Source: Chryseobacterium sp. FH1 (lineage in GTDB: Bacteria > Bacteroidota > Bacteroidia > Flavobacteriales > Weeksellaceae). Taken from it: DNA of 64,000 bases. The notes below the pieces were generated by a model. It did not search any database, was not told where the DNA came from, and worked only from the letters and a program-made list of their open reading frames with translations. The translations under genes were made by a program, and so were the position numbers. Numbering within the stretch: the first letter of the stretch is position 1; each line of letters opens with the position of its first letter. The DNA lies in assembly GCF_000735135.1 (NCBI RefSeq), contig NZ_JPLZ01000002.1:288317-352316 (forward strand), written 5' to 3'. This document shows positions 40,557-49,704 of this stretch, in pieces.

Positions 40557-41885
40557 ATGAACAAGAAAAGTATCATATCGCTATTTTGGGTTGCCTTCGG
40601 TGTCAACATTTTTTTCTTCATCTTAGATACGGATGAGAAGACGGTAGAGAATTTTTTCTTCGGATTGTTGGTTTGCTTGATGTATTCTTTTTTCATTGGA
40701 CTTAGCAACGGGTTTACAAATGAGCAGTTGAACAAGAAGTTTTCCTGGACGGAGCAAACGAGAACGCGCGTTACACTTGGAATCATTTTGGTCATCGTGG
40801 TGAATGTTGTCGTGAGTTATTTGTGTGGCTACATCAATTTTGTTTTGATTCAGAAAACGGCTACGACGGAAACTTTCTTCTCTGTAAAGTACAGTTTTGT
40901 GAATTGGTTTACGATAAATATTGCCTTGTTGATTTCCGCTTTTCTCCACGCCAAAGGCTTTATGGAAGAGCTGAAAAAAACTTCGAAGAAAGAAGTCGTT
41001 CAGCAAAAGTTGATTGCCAATTCTGCCAATGCACAATTCGAAAGTCTTAAGAATCAATTAGATCCGCATTTTCTTTTCAATTCTTTGAATGTCTTGTCAG
41101 CTTTGATTGATGAAAATCCGAATCAGGCTCAGAAATTCACATCATCGATGTCGAAGATTTACAGATATGTTTTGGAGCAAAAAGATAAAGAATTGGTAAC
41201 GGTTTCAGACGAGATAGAATTTGCAAAAACCTACTGTAACCTTCTGAAAACCAGATTCGAAGACAGCGTAGATTTTGAATTCGAAGTGAAAATTGAGGAC
41301 GAACAGAAATTCGTGGTTCCGCTGTCGCTCCAGCTTTTATTGGAGAATTGCATCAAACATAATTTTGCGACATCCAGCAAACCATTGATCATCAAAATAT
41401 ATTCAGAAGACAGTTATCTCTCGATAGAAAATAACCTTCAGAAAAGAGAGCAACTGAAAGAAAGTGCCGGAATTGGTCTCGCCAACATCGTTCAACGCTA
41501 CTCACTTCTTACAGACCAGAATGTTTTCGTAGAAGAATCAGAAAGTAATTTCAAAGTCAAAATCCCAATATTAACAGAAAAAAAATCTCAAAAAATGAAT
41601 ACTTACATCTCTCCAGACACAGAAAATATCGCTTACGAAAGAGCGGTGAAAAGAGTAAAGGAACTGAAAGGTTTCTACGGAAACTTGATTTCTTACTGCA
41701 TCGTGATTCCATTTTTGATTATCATCAATCTCTTGACTTCTCCGGACCACATTTGGTTTTATTGGGCAATGCTCGGCTGGGGAATCGGTGTTGTGGCGCA
41801 CGCAATGAACGTCTTCGCTATTGGAAAAAACTGGGAAGAAAAGAAGATCCAGGAAATAATGAGTAAAGATAACTTCGGAAAATAA
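40557..41885 (+). CDS. LytS-type sensor histidine kinase fused to a 2TM domain
   Basis: A 442-residue membrane sensor. Four membrane segments lie in the first 150 residues. The His_kinase domain has NQLDPHFLFNSLNVLSALIDE with the phosphorylated His, then QLLLENCIKHNF and GIGLANIVQRY of the ATPase part. Kinase text ends near ILTEKK. A Met at 41595 then opens a 96-residue 2TM module (AVKRVKELKGFYGNLISYCIVIPFLIII, GWGIGVVAHAMNVFAIGKNWEEKKIQEIM). An A8 run at 41578-41585 lies at the joint, so the protein looks like a fusion of two ancestral genes. It should phosphorylate the LytTR regulator at 42804. Confidence 0.9.
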   Translation: MNKKSIISLFWVAFGVNIFFFILDTDEKTVENFFFGLLVCLMYSFFIGLSNGFTNEQLNKKFSWTEQTRTRVTLGIILVIVVNVVVSYLCGYINFVLIQKTATTETFFSVKYSFVNWFTINIALLISAFLHAKGFMEELKKTSKKEVVQQKLIANSANAQFESLKNQLDPHFLFNSLNVLSALIDENPNQAQKFTSSMSKIYRYVLEQKDKELVTVSDEIEFAKTYCNLLKTRFEDSVDFEFEVKIEDEQKFVVPLSLQLLLENCIKHNFATSSKPLIIKIYSEDSYLSIENNLQKREQLKESAGIGLANIVQRYSLLTDQNVFVEESESNFKVKIPILTEKKSQKMNTYISPDTENIAYERAVKRVKELKGFYGNLISYCIVIPFLIIINLLTSPDHIWFYWAMLGWGIGVVAHAMNVFAIGKNWEEKKIQEIMSKDNFGK

Positions 41886-41892
41886 AGGTGTG

Positions 41893-42159
41893 ATGGAAAA
41901 TGATAGTTATAAACTTAGACTGAAACTGGCAAAAGCCAGAATGAAAGAAATAAAAGCTTTTTACATAATGCTTTGTGGAATCGTAATTCTTGTGCCTTAT
42001 CTCATTTATATCAATATGCAGACGACGCCCGACCTGCAATGGTTTTGGTTTCCTGTGATCGGATTTGGAATCAGCATTTTGGGATATTCAATCTATCTTT
42101 TTACAGGTAAAAACTGGGAAGACAAGAAGATCAAAGAATTACTTAACAATCAAAAATAA
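41893..42159 (+). CDS. 2TM domain protein 1
   Basis: An 88-residue small membrane protein made of one 2TM domain (PF13239-like): KLRLKLAKARMKEIKAFYIMLCGIVILVPYLIYI, a short loop LQWFWFPVIGFGISILGYSIYLF, then TGKNWEDKKIKELL. It starts 7 bases after the kinase stop; a GTG directly in front of the ATG is less likely. It is a paralogue of the kinase's C-terminal module. The domain could bind the kinase in the membrane and tune it, which is inference. Confidence 0.82.
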   Translation: MENDSYKLRLKLAKARMKEIKAFYIMLCGIVILVPYLIYINMQTTPDLQWFWFPVIGFGISILGYSIYLFTGKNWEDKKIKELLNNQK

Positions 42160-42177
42160 TTTTAAAAAACTAAAAAA

Positions 42178-42477
42178 ATGGAAAATACCAACGAAAAATT
42201 ACGCTATCAAATGGCATCGGAAAGAGTCAGCAAAATCAAAAAATTCTACACCAGTTTGGCTGTGTTCTTCATCGTTCTCTTTTTGCTTTATGGATTTAAA
42301 TATCTTAAGTACGGTTTTCCAAACTGGAGCAATATGCAGTTCTCGGCCATATTCGCCATCTGGGGATTGATTCTTGCCATCCGAGGCATCAAGTTATTTT
42401 TCTTCAATTCTGATTGGGAAAAAGATATGATCAACAAAGAACTGAAAAAACAAAGCAATGGAAATTATCAACGATAA
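42178..42477 (+). CDS. 2TM domain protein 2 (divergent)
   Basis: A 99-residue protein with the 2TM layout: RVSKIKKFYTSLAVFFIVLFLLYGFKYL, then FSAIFAIWGLILAIRGIKLFFF and NSDWEKDMINKELKK. It is the most divergent of the four copies: the GKNWEE motif reads NSDWEK, and the Gly-Trp-Gly of the second helix is lost. It lies 18 bases after copy 1, and its end overlaps copy 3 by 20 bases. Confidence 0.8.
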   Translation: MENTNEKLRYQMASERVSKIKKFYTSLAVFFIVLFLLYGFKYLKYGFPNWSNMQFSAIFAIWGLILAIRGIKLFFFNSDWEKDMINKELKKQSNGNYQR

Positions 42478-42760
42478 AAACGAGATTACATATCTTGAAG
42501 CCAAGAAAAAAGTGAAAAAACTCAAAGGCTTTTATTCTCATTTGACGATTTATGTTCTTGTAAATCTGTTGATTGTGTTTATGAATATTCAAGATTTGAA
42601 ACCTGGCGAAAGTTATTTTCAATATAAGAATTTCATCACCTTATTCTTTTGGGGAATTGGTTTGCTTGCGCACGCACTGAGTGTTTTTGTACCTCAATTT
42701 GTTTTGGGAAAAAATTGGGAAGAGCGAAAGATTCGAGAACTAATGGATAAGGAAAAATAA
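42458..42760 (+). CDS. 2TM domain protein 3
   Basis: A 100-residue protein with LEAKKKVKKLKGFYSHLTIYVLVNLLIVFMNI, then FFWGIGLLAHALSVFVPQFV and LGKNWEERKIRELMDKEK, close to the 2TM consensus. The ATG at 42458 lies inside the preceding gene (20-base overlap), which implies translational coupling. It is followed after 43 bases by the LytTR regulator. Confidence 0.85.
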   Translation: MEIINDKNEITYLEAKKKVKKLKGFYSHLTIYVLVNLLIVFMNIQDLKPGESYFQYKNFITLFFWGIGLLAHALSVFVPQFVLGKNWEERKIRELMDKEK

Positions 42761-42803
42761 TATTTTACTTAATTTCGATTAACTTTTAAGGAAATTTATA
42801 AAA

Positions 42804-43550
42804 ATGATAAGAACGATCATCATCGAAGACGAAAAACCAGCGGTAAGAAGACTGGAGAAATTATTGAGTTTGTTTTCTGATTTACAAGTTGTTGCAAGCC
42901 TAAATTCTGTGGAGGAATCAGTAGAATGGTTTCAGAATAATGAGCATCCACAATTGATTTTTTCAGACATCGTTTTGGGTGACGGATTGTCATTCGATAT
43001 TTTTGATAAAGTTTCTACGAAGGCATTTATCATTTACACAACGGCTTTTGACCAATATACTTTGAAAGCTTTCAAACTCAACAGCATCGATTATCTTTTG
43101 AAACCAATTGAGGAAGAAGATTTGGGAAAAGCGATTGAGAAATTCAAATCGTTCTTGCCGGAGGAAGGTTCTGTTAATTCACAGGAAATCAGACAAATCG
43201 TTAGAAAAGAAAAGTCAACGCTTTCAAGGATTTTGGTGAAGATTGGATATAATCTGAAAGTTGTTTCCATTAATGACGTCACTTGCTTTTTCAGTGAAAA
43301 TAAAATCGTTTACCTCCAAACCAGCGAAAGAACGTTCCCGACAGATTTTACGTTGGACGAATTGGAAAATGTTTTGGAAGAAAGCAAATTTTTCCGCGTG
43401 AACAGGCAGTTTATCATCAGTTCGGATTACATCAAAAATATCCACACTTCCCCTAATTACAAAGTTGAGTTGGAGTTTCAGCCGGATGAGGAAATTACGG
43501 TGAGCCGAGATCGAGTGAAGGAGTTTAAGGATTGGTTGGCTGGGAATTAA
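42804..43550 (+). CDS. LytTR response regulator
   Basis: A 248-residue regulator. The receiver domain holds the acidic pocket EDE at residues 8-10, the phosphoacceptor in LIFSDIVLGD (Asp55) and the conserved Lys in DYLLKPI. The LytTR DNA-binding domain follows (about 140-248): SRILVKIGYNLKVVSINDVTCFFSENKIVYLQTSERTF, FFRVNRQFIISSDYIKNIH and a final EITVSRDRVKEFKDWL. It is the partner of the kinase at 40557. The box at 40468-40497 is a candidate binding site. Confidence 0.94.
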   Translation: MIRTIIIEDEKPAVRRLEKLLSLFSDLQVVASLNSVEESVEWFQNNEHPQLIFSDIVLGDGLSFDIFDKVSTKAFIIYTTAFDQYTLKAFKLNSIDYLLKPIEEEDLGKAIEKFKSFLPEEGSVNSQEIRQIVRKEKSTLSRILVKIGYNLKVVSINDVTCFFSENKIVYLQTSERTFPTDFTLDELENVLEESKFFRVNRQFIISSDYIKNIHTSPNYKVELEFQPDEEITVSRDRVKEFKDWLAGN

Positions 43551-43555
43551 AAGAA

Positions 43556-43590
43556 ACAAGCTCTACGGATTTTCGTAAAGCTTGTATTTA
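43556..43590. terminator. Terminator between the LytTR gene and mnmA
   Basis: ACAAGCTCTACG and CGTAAAGCTTGT pair with one bulge around GATTTT, with A-rich left and T-rich right flanks. It can serve both convergent genes. Confidence 0.75.
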
Positions 43591-43607
43591 TTTAAGTCTA
43601 TTAATTT

Positions 43608-44795
43608 CTAAGAAATCACACCACTTCCAATCAATTCATCCTCCAAGTACCAACTTGCAAATTGCCCTTCAGCAATTGCCGACTGTGGATTTTCAAATTC
43701 CATATACAATCCGTTTTCGAATTGATGAATTGTTGCTTTCTCCAAAGTTTGACGATAACGGATTCTTGCCAAAACGTCCATAGATTCGCCATTTTTCAAT
43801 CTCAAATCTTCTCGAACCCAGTGAACTTCTGAATTATCGATTTTCAAAGCTTTGCGGAAAAGTCCAGGGAAATTTTTCCCCTCACCTACGAAGATGATGT
43901 TGTTTTCCATTTCTCTCGAGATGATGAAACAAGATTCCTTATGACCTCCAATTCCCAAACCTTTACTTTGACCAATGGTGAAAAACTGCGCCCCTTGATG
44001 CTTGCCAATCACTTTTCCGTCCTCTTTCTTATAATTGATTTTCGCAGACAGATATTCCAGCTCTTCTAATTTTGAATTAAAAGTTGGCGTTTCTTTATGG
44101 TATTCAGCAAAATCATTGAAGATTTCTACAATTTCACCTTCTTTCGGAACCAATTGTTGCTGAAGAAAAGTTGGTAAACTCACCTTTCCAATAAAACAAA
44201 GTCCCTGAGAATCTTTCTTATCAGCCGTTACCAATCCGATTTCTTTAGCGATTTCACGAACTTCAGGTTTCGTCAATTCTCCAATTGGGAACAACGCTTT
44301 TGATAATTGGTCTTGGCTTAATTGACAAAGGAAATAACTTTGGTCTTTGTTATTATCTTTTCCAGCCAAAAGATGAAAAATTTCTTTCCCGTTTTCATCA
44401 AAAGTAGAAGTCAATCGCGCGTAATGTCCGGTCGCAACTTTCTCAGCACCAAGCGATAAAGCTGTTTTCATAAACACATCGAATTTCACTTCGCGGTTGC
44501 AAAGTACATCAGGATTTGGCGTTCTACCTTTTTGATATTCGTCAAACATATAATCCACGATTCGCTCCTTGTAGAGCTCGCTCATATCGATGACCTGATA
44601 AGGAATTCCTAATTTTTGTGCGACGAGAAGCGCATCATTGCTGTCTTCGATCCAAGGGCATTCGTCTTCCAATGTTACCGATGCATCGTTCCAGTTTCGC
44701 ATAAAAAGTGCAATAACTTCGTGACCTTGTTGCTGTAAAAGATAAGCTGTCACACTGGAATCTACGCCTCCGGAGAGGCCAACTACTATTTTCAT
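43608..44795 (-). CDS. mnmA: tRNA 2-thiouridylase
   Basis: A 395-residue enzyme that thiolates U34 of tRNA-Lys, -Glu and -Gln. The adenylation P-loop [15 protein letters not shown] is at residues 5-19. The catalytic Cys pair is in [14 protein letters not shown] and [17 protein letters not shown]. The C-terminal beta domain has [18 protein letters not shown] and VRIRYRQTL-like text. The length is slightly above typical owing to a longer middle section. Sulfur would come from a cysteine desulfurase relay not encoded here. Confidence 0.96.
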   Translation of the reverse strand: MKIVVGLSGGVDSSVTAYLLQQQGHEVIALFMRNWNDASVTLEDECPWIEDSNDALLVAQKLGIPYQVIDMSELYKERIVDYMFDEYQKGRTPNPDVLCNREVKFDVFMKTALSLGAEKVATGHYARLTSTFDENGKEIFHLLAGKDNNKDQSYFLCQLSQDQLSKALFPIGELTKPEVREIAKEIGLVTADKKDSQGLCFIGKVSLPTFLQQQLVPKEGEIVEIFNDFAEYHKETPTFNSKLEELEYLSAKINYKKEDGKVIGKHQGAQFFTIGQSKGLGIGGHKESCFIISREMENNIIFVGEGKNFPGLFRKALKIDNSEVHWVREDLRLKNGESMDVLARIRYRQTLEKATIHQFENGLYMEFENPQSAIAEGQFASWYLEDELIGSGVIS

Positions 44796-44909
44796 TTGAT
44801 TTCAATTTTACGAAACTCTTGACGGGAGTTCTTAGTTTGAGGATGCAAAAATACGATTAAAAAGTTTCGCAAAAAAACCTTAATTTTAAGCATCGATAAA
44901 AACAATCTT

Positions 44910-45434
44910 ATGAAGAAATTATTTACTTTAAGTTTAATTTTGCTGAGTCTTTTCTGCTTTTCCCAGATTGCAATGAGTCCACAAGCATCGGCCAACAGAT
45001 GGACTTTTGGTGGCGGATTGGGTTTGGGTTTTGGAAGTAACAGTTCGTTTAACCTGCAAGTTTCTCCGAGAGTTGGTTATAAAATCACAGATCAGTTGGA
45101 AGGCGGAATGGTTGGAAATGTTTCCTGGCAAACCTCAGATTTCTACAAATCGACGATGTTCGGCGTTGGGCCTTTTGCGAATTATTACTTTGCACGCTCG
45201 TTTTTCGTTGGCGCCAATCTTCAGCAGTATTTCATTAATTCAACAGAAAAATTTAACAATTACAAATATTCTACAGATGAAACTGCACTATATCTCGGTG
45301 GTGGATATATGCAATCCATTGGGAATAATGCGTTTGCACAATTCGGCATAATGTACAATGTGCTTTGGAAGGAGAGAAGTAGTATTTTCAGTAGTGGATT
45401 TATACCAAGTGTTGGCTTTGTGATAGGATTATAA
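44910..45434 (+). CDS. Outer-membrane beta-barrel protein
   Basis: A 174-residue protein. The signal peptide KKLFTLSLILLSLFCFSQ is followed by a run of amphipathic strands rich in Gly and aromatic residues: WTFGGGLGLGFGSNSS, FNLQVSPRVGYKIT, GMVGNVSWQTSDFY, NYYFARSFFVGANLQQYF, LYLGGGYMQSIG and FIPSVGFVIGL. The size and pattern suggest an eight-stranded OmpW/OmpX-like barrel. No function can be assigned. It is a single gene. Confidence 0.78.
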   Translation: MKKLFTLSLILLSLFCFSQIAMSPQASANRWTFGGGLGLGFGSNSSFNLQVSPRVGYKITDQLEGGMVGNVSWQTSDFYKSTMFGVGPFANYYFARSFFVGANLQQYFINSTEKFNNYKYSTDETALYLGGGYMQSIGNNAFAQFGIMYNVLWKERSSIFSSGFIPSVGFVIGL

Positions 45435-45584
45435 AAACAAAACCCTCTACCTTAGCCAATGACCTTAAACTAGGTTAATCTGTCTGCAACATTTGATGCA
45501 TGAATTTTAAATTCATTGGTTACTAAAAATAAAAGATGCTTCGCCAGTGGAATTACATCTCTTACGTTCAAATCCATAATGTAA

Positions 45585-45612
45585 AAAAGACCACCTTTGC
45601 GGGTGGTCTTTT
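45585..45612 (-). terminator. clpC terminator
   Basis: AAAAGACCACC and GGGTGGTCTTTT form a strong stem around TTTGC. It ends clpC on the minus strand. The gap between it and the barrel gene (45435-45584) holds only an ATGAATTT/AAATTCAT palindrome near 45499-45516 and no gene that I can support. Confidence 0.85.
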
Positions 45613-45628
45613 ATAGATTTGAAATGAT

Positions 45629-48151
45629 TTATTTTACGATTTGCTCTTCTTTCACAGTTTCGCCTTCCAAACCATCTTTGGCTTCATTGACTTTCAGTAC
45701 AACGGTTTCGCCTTCTCCAAATTGCTTATTGACAAGCATTTCGGCCAACAAGTCTTCGATGTATTTCTGAATCGCACGTTTCAAAGGTCTAGCTCCGAAA
45801 TCTTTATCCCATCCTTTTTCTGAGATGAAATCTTTCGCTTCTTCTGTCAATTCAACTCTGTAACCTAATTTTTCAAGTCTGCTGTAAAGTTTTCCAAGCT
45901 CAAGATCAATGATTTTTTTGATGTCTTTCTGCTCTAAAGAGTTAAAGATTACAATGTCATCAATTCTATTAAGGAATTCAGGTGCAAATGCCTTCTTCAA
46001 AGCGTTCTCAATCGTAGACCTTGCTCTTGCATCGGTATTTGTTTTCTTCGCATTGGTTCCGAATCCTACACCATCTCCGAAGTCTTTCAGGTCTCTGGTT
46101 CCGATATTCGAAGTCAGAATGATGATTGTATTTCTAAAATCAATTTTTCTACCTAATGAATCCGTTACAAAACCTTCGTCCAAAATCTGCAATAAGATAT
46201 TGAAAACATCCGGATGCGCTTTCTCGATTTCGTCCAAAAGTACGACTGCGTAAGGTTTTCTTCTGACAGCTTCTGTTAATTGTCCACCTTCTTCATAACC
46301 AACGTATCCTGGAGGCGCACCAACCAATCTTGATACAGCAAATTTCTCCATATACTCACTCATATCGATTCTGATTAATGATTCGTCAGATTCGAATAAT
46401 TCGCGAGCCATTACTTTGGCTAATTCGGTTTTACCAACACCAGTTGTTCCAAGGAAAATGAATGTTCCAATTGGTCTGTTTGGATCTTTAAGACCAGCTC
46501 TGTTTCTTTGAATGGCTTTCACCACTTTTTTCACAGCGTCTTCCTGACCGATAACTTTTCCATTAAGTTTCTCATCCATCTGAGCCAGTTTATCAAGCTC
46601 ATTTTTACCAACTTTCGTTACAGGAACGCCACTCATCATAGAAACCACTTCCGCAACACTTTCTTCGGTCACTTCTTCTTTTTTCTCTTTGACGTCTTTG
46701 TCCCACTGTTCCTGAGCAAGATTTAATTCGATTTGAAGTCTTTCTTCCTCGTCTTTCAGTTTTCTTGCTTCAAGGTAATCTTGGGCTTTCACTGCTTGCT
46801 GTTTCAATTCCTTCACTTCTTCGATGCGTGTTTCGTGCTCGATGATCTCAGAAGGAACTTTCATGTTTTTTATGTAAACTCTAGATCCGGCTTCGTCCAT
46901 CGCATCAATCGCTTTGTCTGGTAGGAATCTGTCTGTGATATATCTCGCTGTCAAATTCACACAAGCTTGGATGGCCTCATCTGTGTAATGAACATTGTGA
47001 TGGTCCTCATATTTATCTTTGATCTGATGAAGGATCTGAATGGTTTCGTCTACCGTAGTTGGTTCTACCATCACCTTTTGGAAACGACGTTCCAAAGCTC
47101 CATCTTTCTCGATATATTGTCTGTACTCGTCAAGCGTTGTAGCACCAATACATTGGATCTCACCTCTTGCCAAAGCCGGTTTGAACATATTGGAAGCGTC
47201 CAAACTTCCGGTAGAACTTCCAGCGCCAACAATCGTGTGCAACTCATCAATGAAAAGGATGACATCGCGGTTTTTCTCCAATTCTGTCATGATCGCTTTC
47301 ATTCTCTCTTCGAATTGTCCACGATATTTGGTTCCAGCAACTAAACTTGCGAGATCAAGAGTAATAACTCTCTTTCCATAAAGAACTCGAGAAACTTTCT
47401 TCTGCTGAATTCTCAAAGCCAAACCTTCTGCGATGGCTGATTTACCAACACCGGGCTCACCAATCAAAAGCGGATTGTTTTTCTTTCTTCTTGATAAGAT
47501 TTGAGAAACCCTTTCAATCTCTTTTTCACGACCGATAACCGGATCCAGTTTTCCATCTCTTGCGAGAGAAGTTAGATCACGACCGAAGTTGTCCAAAGTT
47601 GGGGTTTTACTTTTCTGAGCGCCAAGATTTCCTGTAGGCTTTTTCATTTGGCTGTAAGGTTCTTCTTTTTCCTCGTCATCGTCGTACGCACTATTCTGTG
47701 GCAACTGATCGGTGTTTTTCAACATCGTTCTGTATGCTTTTTGGACCGCGTCATAATCGATATCGTAAGCCTGTAAGATATTGGCCGTTGGATCCTCTTG
47801 TTTATAAAGAATACCTAACAACAGGTGCACCGTATTGATATCGGAAGATTGATATTGGCGACATTCCAATTCAGATCTTTTCACGGCCTGATCGGCCATT
47901 TTTGTAAAAGAAATGCTTCCCATATTCGCTGTAAACGGATTTGAGTTTACAGAGCTCAGGGTTTCTATTTTTCTCTTTATCTGGGTAAGATCTGCGCTTA
48001 GACTTTCGAGGATCTCCTTTGCAGAATTTTCAGTTTTGATGATTCCTAAAAGGAAATGTTCAGTATTCAGAAATTCACTCTGCAAACGCCTTGCTTCATT
48101 TTTGCTTTGCTTGAACACGCGGTTCAAACCGTCTGAAAATTTATAATCCAT
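45629..48151 (-). CDS. clpC: ClpC-type AAA+ unfoldase
   Basis: An 840-residue Hsp100 protein that unfolds substrates for ClpP. Two Clp_N repeats lie in residues 1-145. The first AAA+ module has Walker A GEPGVGKSAIAEGLA and Walker B VILFIDELHTIVGAG. A UVR-like coiled middle, KDEEERLQIELNLAQEQWDKD, follows. The second module has FLGTTGVGKTELAKVMA and AVVLLDEIEKAHPDVFN. The C-terminal D2-small domain ends in EGETVVLKVNE. An LGF/IGF loop for ClpP is not obvious to me by eye. A TATTTG-TTTG-CAAATA palindrome at 48221-48236 lies in the divergent upstream region and may regulate it. Confidence 0.96.
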   Translation of the reverse strand: MDYKFSDGLNRVFKQSKNEARRLQSEFLNTEHFLLGIIKTENSAKEILESLSADLTQIKRKIETLSSVNSNPFTANMGSISFTKMADQAVKRSELECRQYQSSDINTVHLLLGILYKQEDPTANILQAYDIDYDAVQKAYRTMLKNTDQLPQNSAYDDDEEKEEPYSQMKKPTGNLGAQKSKTPTLDNFGRDLTSLARDGKLDPVIGREKEIERVSQILSRRKKNNPLLIGEPGVGKSAIAEGLALRIQQKKVSRVLYGKRVITLDLASLVAGTKYRGQFEERMKAIMTELEKNRDVILFIDELHTIVGAGSSTGSLDASNMFKPALARGEIQCIGATTLDEYRQYIEKDGALERRFQKVMVEPTTVDETIQILHQIKDKYEDHHNVHYTDEAIQACVNLTARYITDRFLPDKAIDAMDEAGSRVYIKNMKVPSEIIEHETRIEEVKELKQQAVKAQDYLEARKLKDEEERLQIELNLAQEQWDKDVKEKKEEVTEESVAEVVSMMSGVPVTKVGKNELDKLAQMDEKLNGKVIGQEDAVKKVVKAIQRNRAGLKDPNRPIGTFIFLGTTGVGKTELAKVMARELFESDESLIRIDMSEYMEKFAVSRLVGAPPGYVGYEEGGQLTEAVRRKPYAVVLLDEIEKAHPDVFNILLQILDEGFVTDSLGRKIDFRNTIIILTSNIGTRDLKDFGDGVGFGTNAKKTNTDARARSTIENALKKAFAPEFLNRIDDIVIFNSLEQKDIKKIIDLELGKLYSRLEKLGYRVELTEEAKDFISEKGWDKDFGARPLKRAIQKYIEDLLAEMLVNKQFGEGETVVLKVNEAKDGLEGETVKEEQIVK

Positions 48152-48268
48152 AATTAAAAATTATACACTAAGTTATGTTTTTTATGATAAATCCTACAAT
48201 TAATTATTGTAAAATTTAAATATTTGTTTGCAAATAGATTGCCATTAGAAAAAAACGGACTTTATGAC

Positions 48269-48298
48269 TTGATTTTTTTATAAAATTGTTTAGGTTTG
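48269..48298 (+). promoter_or_regulatory. Promoter of the 48319 gene
   Basis: TTG at 48269-48271, a 19-base spacer and TAGGTTTG at 48291-48298 fit the group consensus. The -7 overlaps a small inverted repeat AGGTTTGTAAACCT. Confidence 0.6.
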
Positions 48299-48318
48299 TA
48301 AACCTCAAAAAACACCAG

Positions 48319-48534
48319 ATGAATAATTGGTCCGAATATGTTGGTTACTTGGCCTCGATTTTCGTGGTAGTCAGCTTTTTGCTTAAAGATATTAAAACGA
48401 TAAGAACCGTCAATTTATTGGGTTGCATCTGTTTTGTTATTTACGGGATCTACAGTGGAATGCTTTTGCCAATCATCATTCCCAATGCTGTGCTTGCAGT
48501 GATCCAAATCTATAATATTTTGAAAAAGAATTAA
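48319..48534 (+). CDS. YgjV/MtN3-like small membrane protein
   Basis: A 71-residue membrane protein with three hydrophobic stretches: EYVGYLASIFVVVSFLLKDIKTIRTVNLLGCICFVIYGIYSG and LPIIIPNAVLAVIQIYNIL. The layout is like a half-sized SWEET/YgjV repeat, with a PQ-loop-like feel and a conserved Asn-Leu-x-Gly. The ATG at 48319 is used, as an upstream frame is inside the promoter. The stop at 48534 is 1 base before the glycosyltransferase ATG, so the two genes are cotranscribed. Confidence 0.75.
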   Translation: MNNWSEYVGYLASIFVVVSFLLKDIKTIRTVNLLGCICFVIYGIYSGMLLPIIIPNAVLAVIQIYNILKKN

Positions 48535-48535
48535 A

Positions 48536-49642
48536 ATGAAAGTTATCGTCAGTGTTTTTAATAATCTGTATACCGACCAGCGTGTGGAAAAAGTATGCAA
48601 AACACTTTGTGATAATGGTTACGAACCTGTTCTGATTGGATGCAACTGGCTGGGAGCGCCGGAAATGGAACGACCATATTCTTTTTTCAGGATTGAATTA
48701 AGATCAAAAAAACTGCGATTTGCCTACATCGAATTTCAGAGAAAATTGTACAAAGAAATTTTAAAAAATACTGACAATAAGACCATTTTACTGGCCAATG
48801 ATCTGGAAACTTTAATGCCAAATTATCTGATTTCCAAAAAACTCAACATTCCAATCATTTTCGACAGCCACGAGATCTTCACAGAAATGCCAACCATCCA
48901 AGGCCGTTGGGTGAAGCACGTTTGGAAGAAAATTGAAAAGACATTTGTCCCGAAAATCAAAAGAATGATCGCGGCAAGTAATTCCTACGCCAATTGGTTT
49001 GTAAAAGAATATGATATTAATAAACCAGTTGTCATCAATAATTTACCAAGGAAAATCGAGTTTACAGGAATCAAAGAAAACTCGAAAAAAGTAATTCTTT
49101 ATCAAGGTTGGTTGAATTATTCAAGAGGAATCGACAAAGCCATTCTCGCAATGCAATCGATTGACAATGCTGAGCTATGGATTGCTGGCGGTGGACCAAT
49201 GGAATCGGAATTTAAAAAAATTGCGGAGGATGCAAAAGTGGAAGATAAAGTAAAATTCTTGGGAAAACTGCGACCTGCAGATCTTCGTGAGATTACGCCG
49301 AAAGCTGACGTGGGATTGAGTATTGAGGAAAATAAAGGACTTAGCTATTATTATTCTTTACCAAATAAAATTTCAGATTACATCCAATCGCGAGTTCCTG
49401 TAGTGGTTTCTAATTTTCCAGAAATGACAAACATTGTTAACAATTTCGGAGTGGGAGAAATTATAGAAAATCATTCGCCAGAACATCTTGCTGAAAAAAT
49501 AAATTTGGTGTTAAAAAATGGAAAAGCATTCTATCTTCACAACCTGAATGTGGCTTCTGACGAGCTTTGTTGGGAAAATGAAGAAGATAAAATATTAAAG
49601 CTTTTCAGTGAGGCCAGAAAAGATTTGGAACGCAGCCATTAA
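48536..49642 (+). CDS. Glycosyltransferase family 4
   Basis: A 368-residue GT-B glycosyltransferase. The N-terminal part KVIVSVFNNLYTDQRVEKVCKTLCDNGYEPVLIGC leads to FDSHEIFTEMP, a family-like acceptor-side segment. The donor half has ILYQGWLNYSRGIDKAILAM, WIAGGGPMESEF, KFLGKLRPADLREI, DVGLSIEENKGLSYYYSLPNKISDYIQSRVPVVVSNFPEM; the Glu and Asn-Lys positions fit the usual nucleotide-sugar EX7E region. It probably builds a surface polysaccharide. The tiny membrane protein upstream is in the same transcript. Confidence 0.88.
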   Translation: MKVIVSVFNNLYTDQRVEKVCKTLCDNGYEPVLIGCNWLGAPEMERPYSFFRIELRSKKLRFAYIEFQRKLYKEILKNTDNKTILLANDLETLMPNYLISKKLNIPIIFDSHEIFTEMPTIQGRWVKHVWKKIEKTFVPKIKRMIAASNSYANWFVKEYDINKPVVINNLPRKIEFTGIKENSKKVILYQGWLNYSRGIDKAILAMQSIDNAELWIAGGGPMESEFKKIAEDAKVEDKVKFLGKLRPADLREITPKADVGLSIEENKGLSYYYSLPNKISDYIQSRVPVVVSNFPEMTNIVNNFGVGEIIENHSPEHLAEKINLVLKNGKAFYLHNLNVASDELCWENEEDKILKLFSEARKDLERSH

Positions 49643-49704
49643 CCTTTCCGCTTTTATCACATCTAAAAGTTGCATCATTCTTGCATCTATAACTTTCTAA
49701 AACA

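Noticed and set aside
45435-45584. A possible gene or RNA in the gap after the barrel gene
   Set aside because: Only an AT-rich palindrome is seen; no promoter-terminator pair or ORF supports a gene.
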